Origin: Methylobacterium sp. CB376
Lineage (GTDB): Bacteria; Pseudomonadota; Alphaproteobacteria; Rhizobiales; Beijerinckiaceae
DNA: 64,000 bases
Assembly: GCF_029714205.1 (NCBI RefSeq)
Contig: NZ_CP121648.1
Coordinates: 3,366,001 to 3,430,000, forward strand
Direction of reading: 5' to 3'
The notes beneath the pieces were generated by a model. The model was not told the origin of the DNA. It ran no database searches and was given only the letters and a program-made list of their open reading frames with translations. A program made the position numbers and the translations under genes. Of this stretch, positions 21,858 through 35,375 are shown piece by piece (the stretch's first letter is position 1; each line of letters begins with the position of its first letter).

Positions 21858-22604
21858 ATGGCGCCGGGAGCGCCGATCCGGCGGGTGCCGCCGATGCCGG
21901 CCTCCTGGCGCGACTTCTGGAACCGCGACACTCCGATCTACGTCAACGATCGGCACCGGTCGCGGCACTACGCGGGTCTCGCCGAGGATCTCGTCGGGCT
22001 CGTGCCCGGTCCGCGGGCGACCCTGCTCGATTACGGCAGCGGCGAGGCCCTCTCGGCCGATCGGGTCGCCCGCGCCTGCGCCCGGCTCTACCTCTGCGAC
22101 GCGGCCCCCCGGGTACGCTCCGGGCTCTCCCGCCGCTTCGGGGCGGAGCCCCGCATCGTGGTCCTGGCGCCGGAGGACCTCCCCGCCCTGCCCGATCGCG
22201 GCCTCGACCTGATCGTCGCCCATTCGGTGGCGCAGTACCTGACCGCGGAGGAGTTCGCGGGGCTGCTGCGGCTCTGGCACGCCAAGCTGAGGCCCGGCGG
22301 CCTGCTGATCGTGGCCGACGTCATCCCGCCCGACCTCGGCCCGCTGGCGGATGCCCTCGCGCTCCTCGGCTTCGGCTGGCGCGAGGGATTCCTCGCGGCG
22401 GCCCTCGCCGGGCTCCTGCGCACCGCCCTGTCGGATTACCCGTCCCTGCGCCGCCGCCTCGGCCTCACCCGCTACGCCCGGGACGAGATGCTGGCGCGGC
22501 TGCGGGAGGCGGGGTTCGACGCCGAGCCCCGCGCCAATCTCGGACATAACCGGCGCCGCCTCGCCTTCGCGGCCCGCCGCCCTGCGGCGCGGGCGCCCGC
22601 TTGA
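21858..22604 (+). CDS. SAM-dependent methyltransferase
   Basis: 248 residues with a class I Rossmann methyltransferase fold. Motif I is LLDYGSGEALSADRVA, the acidic residue of motif II lies in LYLCDAAP, motif IV is LDLIVAHSVAQYL, and the post-I strand RPGGLLIVADVIPPD is clear. An internal ATG at 21894 (MPASWRDFWNRDTPIYVN) may be the true start. Ubiquinone- or lipid-type methylation is common for this group but the substrate cannot be told. It sits between a small membrane protein and an amine oxidase. Confidence 0.82.
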   Translation: MAPGAPIRRVPPMPASWRDFWNRDTPIYVNDRHRSRHYAGLAEDLVGLVPGPRATLLDYGSGEALSADRVARACARLYLCDAAPRVRSGLSRRFGAEPRIVVLAPEDLPALPDRGLDLIVAHSVAQYLTAEEFAGLLRLWHAKLRPGGLLIVADVIPPDLGPLADALALLGFGWREGFLAAALAGLLRTALSDYPSLRRRLGLTRYARDEMLARLREAGFDAEPRANLGHNRRRLAFAARRPAARAPA

Positions 22605-22663
22605 AAGGCGCCGGCCGGCGCCGATCTCCCGTCCTCGACGCGAATCCCATCGAGGCCGAGGCG

Positions 22664-23983
22664 ATGCCGCTCTCCCGCCGCTCCCTCCTCGCCGGCGCGG
22701 CCGCCCTGGCCCTGCCGCGCCGCGCCCGCGCCGCCGAGGATGCCGAGGTCGCGGTGATCGGGGCCGGGGCGGCCGGGCTCGCGGCCGCCGCCGCGGTCAC
22801 GCGGGCGGGGCACAGCGTCGCGGTGCTGGAGGCGCGGGCCAGGATCGGCGGGCGCGCCTTCACGGATGGCAGCCTGGGCCCGGACCGGGCCTTCGACGCC
22901 GGCGGGCAGTACATCCACTGGGCCGAGCGCAATCCCTGGAAGGCGGTCGCGCTCGCGGACGGCGTGCGGCTCACCACGGACGAGGCGGGTCCCTGGCCGA
23001 GCCTGATCATCGACGGCGCGCCGGCGACCGACGAGACCCGCCGCCGCCGGCGCGCGGGCTTCGTGCAGCTCACCGCCCTGCTCGACCGGGACCATCCCGG
23101 CGAGGACCGCTCGATCGGCGAGGCGGCCCGGGCCGTCGACCCGGCCCTCGGGCAGGCGGCGGCCGGGCTGACGCGGCTCTCGCTCGGGGAGGAGCCCGAC
23201 CGGGTCTCCCTGCACGATTACGACCAGCTCTGGGCCGGCGAGGATCTCTGGGTCGACGGCTACGGGGCCCTCGTCGCCCGCCACCACGCGGGCCTGCCGG
23301 TCCGCACCGGCTGCCCCGTGCGGCGGGTGGATTGGAGCGGCCCGGGCGTCGCCCTCGACACGCCGGCGGGCCGGCTGCGCGCGGCCGTGGCGATCGTCAC
23401 CGTGCCGGTCGGCGTGCTGGCGGCCGGGGCGCTTCGCTTCACCCCCGAGCTTCCCGCCGATCTCGCCGCGGCGATCGACGGCCTGCGCATGGGCGCCTAC
23501 ACCAAGGTCGCCCTCGCCCTCGATCCGGCGCGGGCCGGGGACCCGCGCGACGCGGTGATCCTGCGTTCGGCGCGGGGCGACGCGCCCGACCTCACGGCCT
23601 ATCTGGAGATGCGCCCCTTCGGCCGCCCGCTGGCGGTGCTGCACCTGGGGGGCGACGCCGCCCGCCTGCTCTGCGAGGCCGGCGAGGCGGCCGCGGTGGC
23701 GGCGGCCACGGACGCGTTCGCCAGCGTGTTCGGCGCGACCGCGCGGGCGAGCGTGACCGCCGGGCGCCTCGCCGCGTGGTGGACCGACCCCTTCGCGCGC
23801 GGCAGCTACTCGCTCGCCCGGCCGGGCCGGGCCGGTGCCCGGGCGGCCCTGCGACGGCCGGTCGGCGAGCGCCTGTTCTTCGCCGGGGAGGCCGCTTCGG
23901 GCGGCGGCGCGATGACGGTGGGGGGCGCGACCTTGGACGGCGAGCGGGCGGCCGCGGCGGCGCTGGCGGCGCTCGGCCACTGA
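22664..23983 (+). CDS. Flavin-containing amine oxidase family protein, Tat-exported
   Basis: 439 residues from the ATG at 22664, chosen because it places a twin-arginine signal (MPLSRRSLLAG) at the N-terminus; a TTG at 22601 overlaps the preceding stop. The dinucleotide-binding motif AVIGAGAAGLAAAAAV leads into ARIGGRAFTD, the standard start of monoamine oxidases. The C-terminal FFAGEAASGGGAMTVGGATLDGERAA closes the FAD site. A periplasmic flavoenzyme oxidising an amine or related compound is inferred. Confidence 0.86.
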   Translation: MPLSRRSLLAGAAALALPRRARAAEDAEVAVIGAGAAGLAAAAAVTRAGHSVAVLEARARIGGRAFTDGSLGPDRAFDAGGQYIHWAERNPWKAVALADGVRLTTDEAGPWPSLIIDGAPATDETRRRRRAGFVQLTALLDRDHPGEDRSIGEAARAVDPALGQAAAGLTRLSLGEEPDRVSLHDYDQLWAGEDLWVDGYGALVARHHAGLPVRTGCPVRRVDWSGPGVALDTPAGRLRAAVAIVTVPVGVLAAGALRFTPELPADLAAAIDGLRMGAYTKVALALDPARAGDPRDAVILRSARGDAPDLTAYLEMRPFGRPLAVLHLGGDAARLLCEAGEAAAVAAATDAFASVFGATARASVTAGRLAAWWTDPFARGSYSLARPGRAGARAALRRPVGERLFFAGEAASGGGAMTVGGATLDGERAAAAALAALGH

Positions 23984-24097
23984 GCCGCCCGGGTGGGCAG
24001 GGGCGGCGCGCGCCCTATATGAGGAAGGGAGCGGCCCCGGGGCGACGCGATGGCGCGATCCGTCCCGCGCCGGGCCGCCGGGCAGAAAGGCCGATGG

Positions 24098-24319
24098 ATG
24101 TCGGGAGAGAACAGCGCGACCCGCGACCGCGCCGAGACTCGCGCCGCCCGCGCGCAGATGCAGGCGGAGGCGGCCGCGGTCGCCTGGGCGGATCTGGAGA
24201 AGGCGAACCGCCAGCGCGACGAGAACATGGCCCGCCTGCGGGCGATGCGCCTCACCAAGGAGGCCGAGGCCGCCGAGGCAGCCCGGGCCGCCCCGCCCCG
24301 CAAGGCGCGCAAGCGCTGA
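24098..24319 (+). CDS. Small charged coiled-coil protein
   Basis: 73 residues from the ATG at 24098, preceded by AAAGG at 7 bases; an ATG at 24050 would add 16 basic residues. The protein is almost entirely helical, rich in Ala, Arg and Glu (TRAARAQMQAEAAAVAWADL), and ends in a lysine/arginine tail. No domain is recognised. Probably a real small gene judging by codon position bias. Confidence 0.65.
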   Translation: MSGENSATRDRAETRAARAQMQAEAAAVAWADLEKANRQRDENMARLRAMRLTKEAEAAEAARAAPPRKARKR

Positions 24320-24379
24320 GGATCACCCGCCGGAGCGGCCGCCGCTTCGGCGGCGGGAATGATGGGGGGACCGGAATCC

Positions 24380-24408
24380 GAGCAGAACCGCGCCGGGCCG
24401 TTCTGCTC
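24380..24408. terminator. Hairpin between convergent genes
   Basis: 9-bp perfect inverted repeat GAGCAGAAC (24380-24388) with GTTCTGCTC (24400-24408) around an 11-base loop, placed between the ends of two converging genes. Likely shared bidirectional terminator; no long T-run on either side. Confidence 0.6.
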
Positions 24409-24426
24409 AGGCCCCGGCGCGAGGCG

Positions 24427-24783
24427 TCAGTGCAAGGCGCGCCGGGGCTCCCCGGTGCGCTGCTCTTCCCAGGCTTCGAGGTTGGAGCGGGTGACGCCGC
24501 CGTCGCAGAGGCGGCTGCTGAGGTCGATGAAGGCCCGCTCGCGCGATTCGAGATCCTCCGCGCTGCCGGTCTCGTCGTCCTCCGCGTCCTCGGCGCTCGC
24601 GAAGCGATCGAAGGCGGCCGAGAGCTGCGCGAAGGCGAGGGCGACCGGCATGGTGCGGAAGATGGTGACGAAGTCGTCGTCCACGTCCCCGGTACAGAGG
24701 TCCCGCATTCGCACCGCGTAGCCATCCGCGTGCTCGGCGATCTCGTATTGCCAGTGACGGCCTTCGCAGGCTGCTAGGATCAT
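24427..24783 (-). CDS. Hypothetical acidic protein
   Basis: 118 residues from an ATG with a GGGAG site 6 bases upstream. The first half (HWQYEIAEHADGYAVRMRDL) looks like a small beta sheet. The middle carries an acidic tract (ASAEDAEDDETGSAEDLE), followed by a helical end. No signal peptide. Not recognised. Confidence 0.72.
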   Translation of the reverse strand: MILAACEGRHWQYEIAEHADGYAVRMRDLCTGDVDDDFVTIFRTMPVALAFAQLSAAFDRFASAEDAEDDETGSAEDLESRERAFIDLSSRLCDGGVTRSNLEAWEEQRTGEPRRALH

Positions 24784-24874
24784 CGCGCTCTCCCGCCCGT
24801 GCCCCTTGTCGAATGCGGGGCGCGCCAGGGTGGTTCCGCGCGGGGCGCGCTGCCCTTGCCGGAAACGCACCGGA

Positions 24875-25138
24875 TCAGCGCCGCGTGCCGGCCTCGAAGA
24901 CCGCCCGGCCGCCCACCCGCAGCTGGGTGCCGTTCCCCAGATCGACGAAGCCCGGCGCCGGCCCGGCCCGCAGGGGCTCCGGGCGCGGCGCCTCGCGGCA
25001 GCCCGGCCGGTCGGGGAGCCGCACGCCGGGCGGGGCGTCCTGCGGGCAGAGACGCGGGCGCGCCTCCCCGCCCCGCGCGGCCCCCGCCGCGGCGACGAGC
25101 CCGAGCAGGACGAGGAGGGCGGCACAGGGTGGGCGCAT
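24875..25138 (-). CDS. Small secreted hypothetical protein
   Basis: 87 residues; the ATG has AGAGG upstream. An N-terminal signal peptide (CAALLVLLGLVAAAGAARGG) is followed by a proline-rich mature part with two Cys (LCPQDAPP and RPGCREA). The end, FVDLGNGTQLRVGGRAVFEAG, is of a kind common in small periplasmic proteins of this order. It lies 74 bp downstream of the HtrA-type protease on the same strand and may be co-transcribed. Confidence 0.7.
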   Translation of the reverse strand: MRPPCAALLVLLGLVAAAGAARGGEARPRLCPQDAPPGVRLPDRPGCREAPRPEPLRAGPAPGFVDLGNGTQLRVGGRAVFEAGTRR

Positions 25139-25212
25139 GGGCCGAGCCTCTGCGGGCGTGAGGAGGGCGCGCGGCGACGCCTCGCGGGGATGCGCGGCGC
25201 GCGGGCGCGGCG

Positions 25213-26340
25213 TCAAGGGACGCGCTGCCCCATATCGGCCGTGGTGATCTGGAGCGTGCGCGGCCGCCCGTCGCGCAGGATGGTCAGTTCCAGGGTCCGG
25301 CCGACGCCCGCCTCCTGGATCGCCGCCGTGAGGTCGGCCAGGCGGTGGACCGGGCGGTTGTTGACCCCGACGATGATGTCGCCCAGTTCGCCCGTGGCCG
25401 GGTCGACGCCGCGCAGGCCGGCGGCGGCGGCCGGCGATCCGCGCAGCACGCGCACCACCGCGACCCCGTCGATGCCGAGCCGGGCGGCCGCCTCCTCCTG
25501 CGCCGCCACGATGCCGATCCCCGGGCTCGGCGCGCGGCCCGTGCGGATCAGGTCCGGCACCACGCGGTTGACGACGTCGATCGGCACCGCGAAGCCGATG
25601 CCGGCGCTCGCGCCCGAGGGCGAGAAGATGGCCGTGTTGACCCCGATCACCCGCCCGGCCGAGTCGAGGAGCGGCCCGCCGGAATTGCCCGGGTTGATCG
25701 CCGCGTCGGTCTGGATCACGCCCGAGAGCTCCCGCCCCTCCTGGGTCGGCAGGCGCCGCTGCAGGGCGCTGATCACCCCCGAGGTCAGGGTGTGGTCGAG
25801 CCCGAACGGGTTGCCGATCGCGTAGACGAACTGCCCGACCTTGAGGTCGGCGGAGCTGCCGATGGCGATGGGCGGCGGCATGGCGCTCACCCGCCCGAGG
25901 CGCAGCACCGCGAGGTCGTAGTTGGGCGCCGCGCCGACCAGGGTCGCCGGCACGATCTCGCCGCTCGACAGCCGCACCGAGATCTCCGAGCCGCCCTGGA
26001 TGACGTGGTTGTTGGTGACCACGTGGCCGCCCGCGTCCCAGACGAAGCCGGTCCCGGTCTGCTCGCTCCCCTGCCCGCCCTGCTCGGTGCCGTCCATGCC
26101 CTGGCGCATCAGGTCCTGCACGCTGGGGGCGCGGCGCGCGAAGACGTAGACGACCGAGGGGGCGGCGCGCTCGAACAGCGCCACGGTGGCGGCCTCGGCG
26201 GGGGCGAGGTCGCCGCGCGGGGTGACGGCCCGCGGCTGCTCCACCGAGAACAGCAGGGCGGTCAGGTAGGGCTGCGCCACGAACAGGGCGAGCAGCCCCA
26301 GCGCGGCGCCGAGGGCGATCCGCACGAAACGATCCGGCAC
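25213..26340 (-). CDS. Membrane-anchored HtrA/Deg serine protease
   Basis: 375 residues from GTG with GGGGAG 9 bases upstream. An N-terminal membrane helix (about 8-30) anchors a trypsin-like domain. The catalytic triad is His112 (VVTNNHVIQG), Asp142 (NYDLAVLRLG) and Ser220 (NPGNSGGPLL). One PDZ domain follows (about 270-365, VNNRPVHRLADLTAAI). A single PDZ and uncleaved anchor resemble DegS. A periplasmic protein quality-control or signalling role is likely. The insertion GMDGTEQGGQGSEQTGTG near residues 81-98 is a flexible LA-loop-like segment. Confidence 0.9.
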   Translation of the reverse strand: MPDRFVRIALGAALGLLALFVAQPYLTALLFSVEQPRAVTPRGDLAPAEAATVALFERAAPSVVYVFARRAPSVQDLMRQGMDGTEQGGQGSEQTGTGFVWDAGGHVVTNNHVIQGGSEISVRLSSGEIVPATLVGAAPNYDLAVLRLGRVSAMPPPIAIGSSADLKVGQFVYAIGNPFGLDHTLTSGVISALQRRLPTQEGRELSGVIQTDAAINPGNSGGPLLDSAGRVIGVNTAIFSPSGASAGIGFAVPIDVVNRVVPDLIRTGRAPSPGIGIVAAQEEAAARLGIDGVAVVRVLRGSPAAAAGLRGVDPATGELGDIIVGVNNRPVHRLADLTAAIQEAGVGRTLELTILRDGRPRTLQITTADMGQRVP

Positions 26341-26582
26341 GTTGGCACTCCCCGGCAGCCGATCCGCCCCGCAACTGGGCTTTGCCCCTAACTGGACCAG
26401 CCGCGGGGCATCTTCAATGCGCGGGTTTCCCGCCCTCCGCGTCGGCTACGGAAAGGATGCAACCGCCGAACGCATTAAGCCGTCGTCAGCTATCGCGGGC
26501 GAGTCGCCGCCGTGGTATCCGTTCGGCGGCCATCACATCGCGCAGCAGAGGCGGCCGTCGTGCAGGGTCATCGGTGACATGA

Positions 26583-29267
<2,685 letters not shown>

Positions 29268-29488
29268 GGCTCGCGGCGAGCGCGCGGGCGACGATCATCG
29301 GCGGGAACCGGGAGCCGGGCGTGGCGATCGAGACCGGCCGCGCGCCCTCCCCCTTATGCAGCGGAATCCGCCCGGCCGGCGATCCGACGCGGCGGCGCGG
29401 CGCCCTCCTCCCACCTTCATCCCATTGGCCCTCCTCGCGGCGGCGCCTATAGTTGAGGGCAGCACCACCGAACGAGGGCCCCAGGCCG

Positions 29489-31651
<2,163 letters not shown>

Positions 31652-31725
31652 GCCGGCCGCAAAACGGTCACGGTTGTCCGGCCTGAGACGGGAGCTCCTC
31701 CCGCCTCTCACACCCGGGTTCGCGC

Positions 31726-33591
31726 GTGCAGGCCGGTGCCTCCGACATCCTCGACGACACCGCCTTCTCGCGTCCGGGCGGCCAGAAGGTCAGCCTGCGC
31801 TGGCTCGCCGCCTGCCTGCTCACCGGCATCGCCGGCGCCGCCCTGCTCGGCCTCGCCCTCGACCTCGCCGCCTCGGACGGAATCGTCGCGGTCCCGCCCG
31901 ACCTCGCCCTGCACCCGCGTGCCGAGGCGGGCGCGCCCGGCGAGGCCGGGACCGCGCCCGCGGAATTCGCCGCGCGCAAGGGCGACCGGCTGGTGCGCGA
32001 CGAGGTCGTGGTGGCGGCCAAGCGCGAGTTCCGCGCACCGCTGAGCGAGACCGTCGGCGAGCGCGAGGTGATCCGCGTCCACCAAGTGGTGCAGGTGGCC
32101 ACGGACCTGTCGCTGCGCGCCCCCGAGGCGCCGATCCCGCCCTTCGACCCGATGCGCGGCGCCGGGAGCGAGGCCGTCACCGAGGAGACCGGCAGCGATC
32201 CGGCCGAGACCGCCGTGACCCTGGTGCGCTCGCCCCTGGCGGAGGCGCCGGAGACCGAGGCCCCCGCCCTCTCGGACGAGGAGGTCGACGCGCTCGTGGC
32301 CGAGACGCAGCGCCTCGCCGGGGGGCCGGGGCCGCTGCCCCCTGCCTTCCCGCCGGAGCGGATGCTCTCGCGGGCCCTGCGCCTCGGGGCGGGCCGCGAG
32401 GAGGACGAGGCCCCCGCGGGGGCGATCGACGTGAAGATCCTGCCGGAGAACCTGACCGAGATCGCCGAGACCGCGGCGGCCGCGGCCGGCCCCCTGTTCG
32501 AGACCCGCGAGGCGGTGATCGGCAAGGATCAGGCCCTGGCGGCGATCCTGCGCGAGAACGGCGCCGGGCCCGACCGGGTCGCCGCGATCCTGGCGGCGCT
32601 GAGCCCGCGCGCGCGGGACGAGCTGCCCGAGGGCCAGCACCTGCGCCTGCTGATCGCGCGCGAGGGCCCGACGCCGGGCATCGCCCGGGTGACGCTCTAC
32701 GGCGAGGACGGGATCGAGGAGATCGCCGCCGCCAACGACCGCGGCGGCTTCGTGTCGGTGGCGCCGCCGCGGCCGGGGGCGCCGGCGGCCGAGGAGGAGG
32801 GCGGCGTCAGCCTCTACGAGAGCCTCTACGGCGCGGCGCTGAAGAACGGGGTCCCGCCCGGCGTCATCGAGGACCTCGTGCGCGTCCTGGCCTCCGGCAG
32901 CGACCTGCAGAGCCGCACCGGGCCCGGCGACCACGTCGAACTCCTCTTCACCGCCGACGAGGATTCCAAGCCGGAACTGCTCTTCGCGGCCCTGCGCAGC
33001 CGCGGGGAGACGCAGAGCCTCTACCGGTTCCGGGGGCCGGGAACGGGCGAGGTCGAGTACCTCGACGCGGAGGGCCGCTCGACGCGCAAGTTCCTGATCC
33101 GGCGGCCGGTGGCCGAGGGGCGGATCAGCTCCCCGTACGGGGCGCGCCTGCACCCGATCCTCGGCTATTACCGGATGCACAACGGCGTCGATTGGGCGGC
33201 GACCCGGGGCACGCCGATCATGGCGACGGGCGACGGCGTGGTGATCGCGGCGGGCGCCCGCTCGGGCTACGGCAACCGCGTCGAGATCCAGCACGCCAAC
33301 AACTACGTCACCGCCTACAACCACATGGCCCGGATCGCGCGCGGCATCGTGCCGGGGGCGCGGGTGCATCTCGGCCAAGTGATCGGGTCGGTCGGCACCA
33401 CCGGCCTCTCGACGGGGCCGCACGTCCACTACGAGGTCGCGATCAACGGGCGCTTCGTCGACCCGATGAAGATCCGGCTGCCGAGCGCGCACGCGCTCAC
33501 CGGGCCGGCCCTCGCCGCGTTCCGGGCGGTCGAGGAGCAGGTCGACGGGCTGCGCCACCGCCACGGCACCGCCGCCGCGGCGCGGATGTGA
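31726..33591 (+). CDS. M23 family metallopeptidase (LytM domain), membrane anchored
   Basis: 621 residues from GTG. A membrane helix near 25-46 (LAACLLTGIAGAALLGLALDLA) precedes a long Glu/Ala/Pro-rich periplasmic stretch and an OapA/LysM-like region (KDQALAAILRENGAG). The C-terminal LytM domain has zinc ligands in HNGVDWAA (His and Asp) and HVHYEV (HxH), which suggests an active peptidoglycan endopeptidase. Such proteins cut cross-links during growth or division. The TGA stop forms the first bases of the following repeat. It stands alone after mcmA, 74 bp downstream. Confidence 0.9.
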   Translation: MQAGASDILDDTAFSRPGGQKVSLRWLAACLLTGIAGAALLGLALDLAASDGIVAVPPDLALHPRAEAGAPGEAGTAPAEFAARKGDRLVRDEVVVAAKREFRAPLSETVGEREVIRVHQVVQVATDLSLRAPEAPIPPFDPMRGAGSEAVTEETGSDPAETAVTLVRSPLAEAPETEAPALSDEEVDALVAETQRLAGGPGPLPPAFPPERMLSRALRLGAGREEDEAPAGAIDVKILPENLTEIAETAAAAAGPLFETREAVIGKDQALAAILRENGAGPDRVAAILAALSPRARDELPEGQHLRLLIAREGPTPGIARVTLYGEDGIEEIAAANDRGGFVSVAPPRPGAPAAEEEGGVSLYESLYGAALKNGVPPGVIEDLVRVLASGSDLQSRTGPGDHVELLFTADEDSKPELLFAALRSRGETQSLYRFRGPGTGEVEYLDAEGRSTRKFLIRRPVAEGRISSPYGARLHPILGYYRMHNGVDWAATRGTPIMATGDGVVIAAGARSGYGNRVEIQHANNYVTAYNHMARIARGIVPGARVHLGQVIGSVGTTGLSTGPHVHYEVAINGRFVDPMKIRLPSAHALTGPALAAFRAVEEQVDGLRHRHGTAAAARM

Positions 33592-33696
33592 TCCGGGATC
33601 CGCTTGGTTCAACCGGATCCCGGATCACGCGCCCGCGCGGCGCCTGAGCGAAGCCCACATCCGCCAACCCGAAGGGATTTTTCGGAGGTGGAATGA
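33589..33696 (+). repeat. Dispersed repeat, copy 4 (best head palindrome)
   Basis: The head is a perfect 14-bp inverted repeat: TGATCCGGGATCCG (33589-33602) with CGGATCCCGGATCA (33614-33627), and the loop can pair TTG with CAA. It starts on the TGA stop of the M23 peptidase gene. The core GCGCGGCGCCTGAGCGAAGC is present once. The tail is diverged (CCACATCCG...CGGAGGTGG) and ends GAATGA. Confidence 0.9.
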
Positions 33697-33825
33697 GCGG
33701 CCCGCGCGGCCGGGGAAGAGTCTTCCACGCGGCGGCAGCCCCGGAGCAGGGACTTCTCCGAACCGAGCGAAGTTCGAAAAGCGCGTCCATTGATTGCGCG
33801 GGCTCGCGACGCGAGATTCCGCCCC

Positions 33826-34053
33826 ATGAGCGAGCGCCCCGACACCGGCTACGATCCCTACGGCGAGCGGTTGACCGCCGTGCCGGCGAGCCCGACGGAG
33901 GCCGGCGACCGGCGCGCGCGCCGAGTGGCGATCGCGGTGTTCTGGAGCCTCGCGCTGCTGCTCGTCGTGGGACGGGTCACGCTCGGCGGCGCGCCGCAGG
34001 CCGGGAGCCCGATGCAGGTCACCGCCGCGAGCGGCGCGACCGCGATCCGCTGA
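33826..34053 (+). CDS. Small single-pass membrane protein
   Basis: 75 residues from the ATG at 33826. A hydrophilic N-terminus with GYDPYGERL is followed by one membrane helix (VAIAVFWSLALLLVVGRVTL) and a short tail. It is not recognised and may be a small envelope protein. It is convergent with the Uma2-family gene, only 12 bp apart. Confidence 0.65.
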   Translation: MSERPDTGYDPYGERLTAVPASPTEAGDRRARRVAIAVFWSLALLLVVGRVTLGGAPQAGSPMQVTAASGATAIR

Positions 34054-34065
34054 GGCGCGAGGCCG

Positions 34066-34662
34066 TCAGACCAGGTCCGCGAGCGGGACCGTGACGCCGG
34101 CGAGGAGGTCGGCCCGCGGCACCAGGACGGAATCGGGTCCGTGGTCGCGGATCTCGGCGTAGCCCGCCTCGCCGCGCGGCCCGCGATGCACCCGCGCCTG
34201 CCGCTCCTGGGCAGCGATCACCCAGGACTCGGCAATGCCGGAGCGGGCGTAGAGCCGGGCCTTGCGGCCGAGATCGTAGGCGAGGCTCGAAGCGGCCACC
34301 TCGATCACCAGCAGAATCTCGGGCCCGGGTATCGCGCAGAATCCGGACGGGGCCGGGCGGTGAGCCGTTTCGGGCGCGACCAGAAGGTCGGGCTCGACCA
34401 GGGTGTCCGGAGCGAGCTGGAGCGTGCTCTCCGTCGCGAGATAGAGCGACTCGGGGAGGATGGAGGAGAAGCGCCGCGCCAAGCGGTTCTTGACGAGGTC
34501 GTGCGCGTAGCCCTTCGCCGCCCTCTCGACCAGCTCTCCGTCCAGCAGCTCGACGCGCTCGTCCTCGTCGAGGATGCCGGCCCCGATCATCCGGCGCAGA
34601 TCCTCGGCGCTGAAGCGGCGCAGCGCCGGATCTCCGCGGCCCGGGGGAACGTGGATGGTCAT
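34066..34662 (-). CDS. Uma2 family putative endonuclease (DUF820)
   Basis: 198 residues with the restriction-endonuclease-like Uma2/DUF820 fold. An N-terminal helix (EDLRRMIGAGILDEDERVEL) leads to LLDGELVE, then EPDLLVAPE and the PExxxVIEVAxSS..YDLGRKARLYA core, which supplies Asp, Glu and Lys as in PD-(D/E)XK enzymes. The cellular role of the family is unknown; some are transposon-linked. Just upstream of the start are 17-bp direct repeats. Confidence 0.85.
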   Translation of the reverse strand: MTIHVPPGRGDPALRRFSAEDLRRMIGAGILDEDERVELLDGELVERAAKGYAHDLVKNRLARRFSSILPESLYLATESTLQLAPDTLVEPDLLVAPETAHRPAPSGFCAIPGPEILLVIEVAASSLAYDLGRKARLYARSGIAESWVIAAQERQARVHRGPRGEAGYAEIRDHGPDSVLVPRADLLAGVTVPLADLV

Positions 34663-34711
34663 GGCGGCTCGATGATCTTGGCGGCTCGATGGTCTTGGCG
34701 GCTCGCTCGGT
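34661..34711. repeat. 17-bp direct repeats at the Uma2 gene start
   Basis: Two near-identical 17-bp units (34661-34677 and 34678-34694, pattern TTGGCGGCTCGATGGTC) and a partial third. They place the start codon inside the first unit, so repeat slippage would alter the leader and start region of the Uma2 gene. Confidence 0.7.
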
Positions 34712-34897
34712 CTCCCGCACGGACTAACACCTGCGACCTGCGCGGGACCAGCAACCGGAGATGGCGTCCGGTCGCGCCTGCGCCGATTGACGGCGCTGCC
34801 GCGCCGCCTAGTTCCCGTGCGCTTGGACGGTGGACCGGCCCTGGGCAGCGGCACCGCAGCGCGGCACGGCCGCGCCCGAGGGAGGGGCAGGATCGCC

Positions 34898-35365
34898 ATG
34901 ATGCGTCTCACCGTGAACGGGTCCGTGCGCGAGGTCGACGCGGAGCCCGACACGCCCCTGCTCTGGGTGCTCCGCGAGCAGGTCGGGCTGACCGGAACCA
35001 AGTACGGCTGCGGCATCGCGCAATGCGGGGCCTGCACGGTTCACATCGACGGGCAGGCCGTGCGCTCCTGCTCGGTCCCGGTCTCGTCGCTGGGCGAATC
35101 CCAGAGGATCGTCACCATCGAGGGGCTGAGCCCCGACCGCTCGCACCCGGTCCAGAAGGCCTGGGCCGCCCTCGACGTGCCGCAATGCGGCTTCTGCCAA
35201 TCCGGCATGATCATGGCCTCGGCGGCGCTGCTGGCGCAGAACCCGCGGCCCTCCGACGAGGAGATCCGCCGGGAGATCACCAATATCTGCCGCTGCGGCA
35301 CCTACAACCGCGTGCTCGCCGGGATCCGCCTCGCCGCCGAGGGCGGCGAGAGCGGGCGCGGCTAG
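34898..35365 (+). CDS. Molybdenum hydroxylase [2Fe-2S] subunit (IorA type)
   Basis: 155 residues; ATG at 34898 (or 34901) with GGAGGGG 10 bases upstream. The small iron-sulphur subunit of xanthine-oxidase-family enzymes: plant ferredoxin-type cluster Cys38, Cys43, Cys46 and Cys58 (CGIAQCGAC) and the second cluster Cys97, Cys100, Cys131 and Cys133 (CGFCQSG, CRCGTYNR). The pair with no separate FAD subunit is the isoquinoline 1-oxidoreductase/aldehyde dehydrogenase layout. It probably exits with the Tat-tagged large subunit encoded 10 bp downstream. Substrate unknown. Confidence 0.92.
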   Translation: MMRLTVNGSVREVDAEPDTPLLWVLREQVGLTGTKYGCGIAQCGACTVHIDGQAVRSCSVPVSSLGESQRIVTIEGLSPDRSHPVQKAWAALDVPQCGFCQSGMIMASAALLAQNPRPSDEEIRREITNICRCGTYNRVLAGIRLAAEGGESGRG

Positions 35366-35375
35366 GGAGGCCGGG

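Noticed and set aside
34066..34662. Uma2 protein as part of a mobile element
   Set aside because: No transposase, terminal inverted repeats or composition change was found around it, so it is kept as a stand-alone gene.
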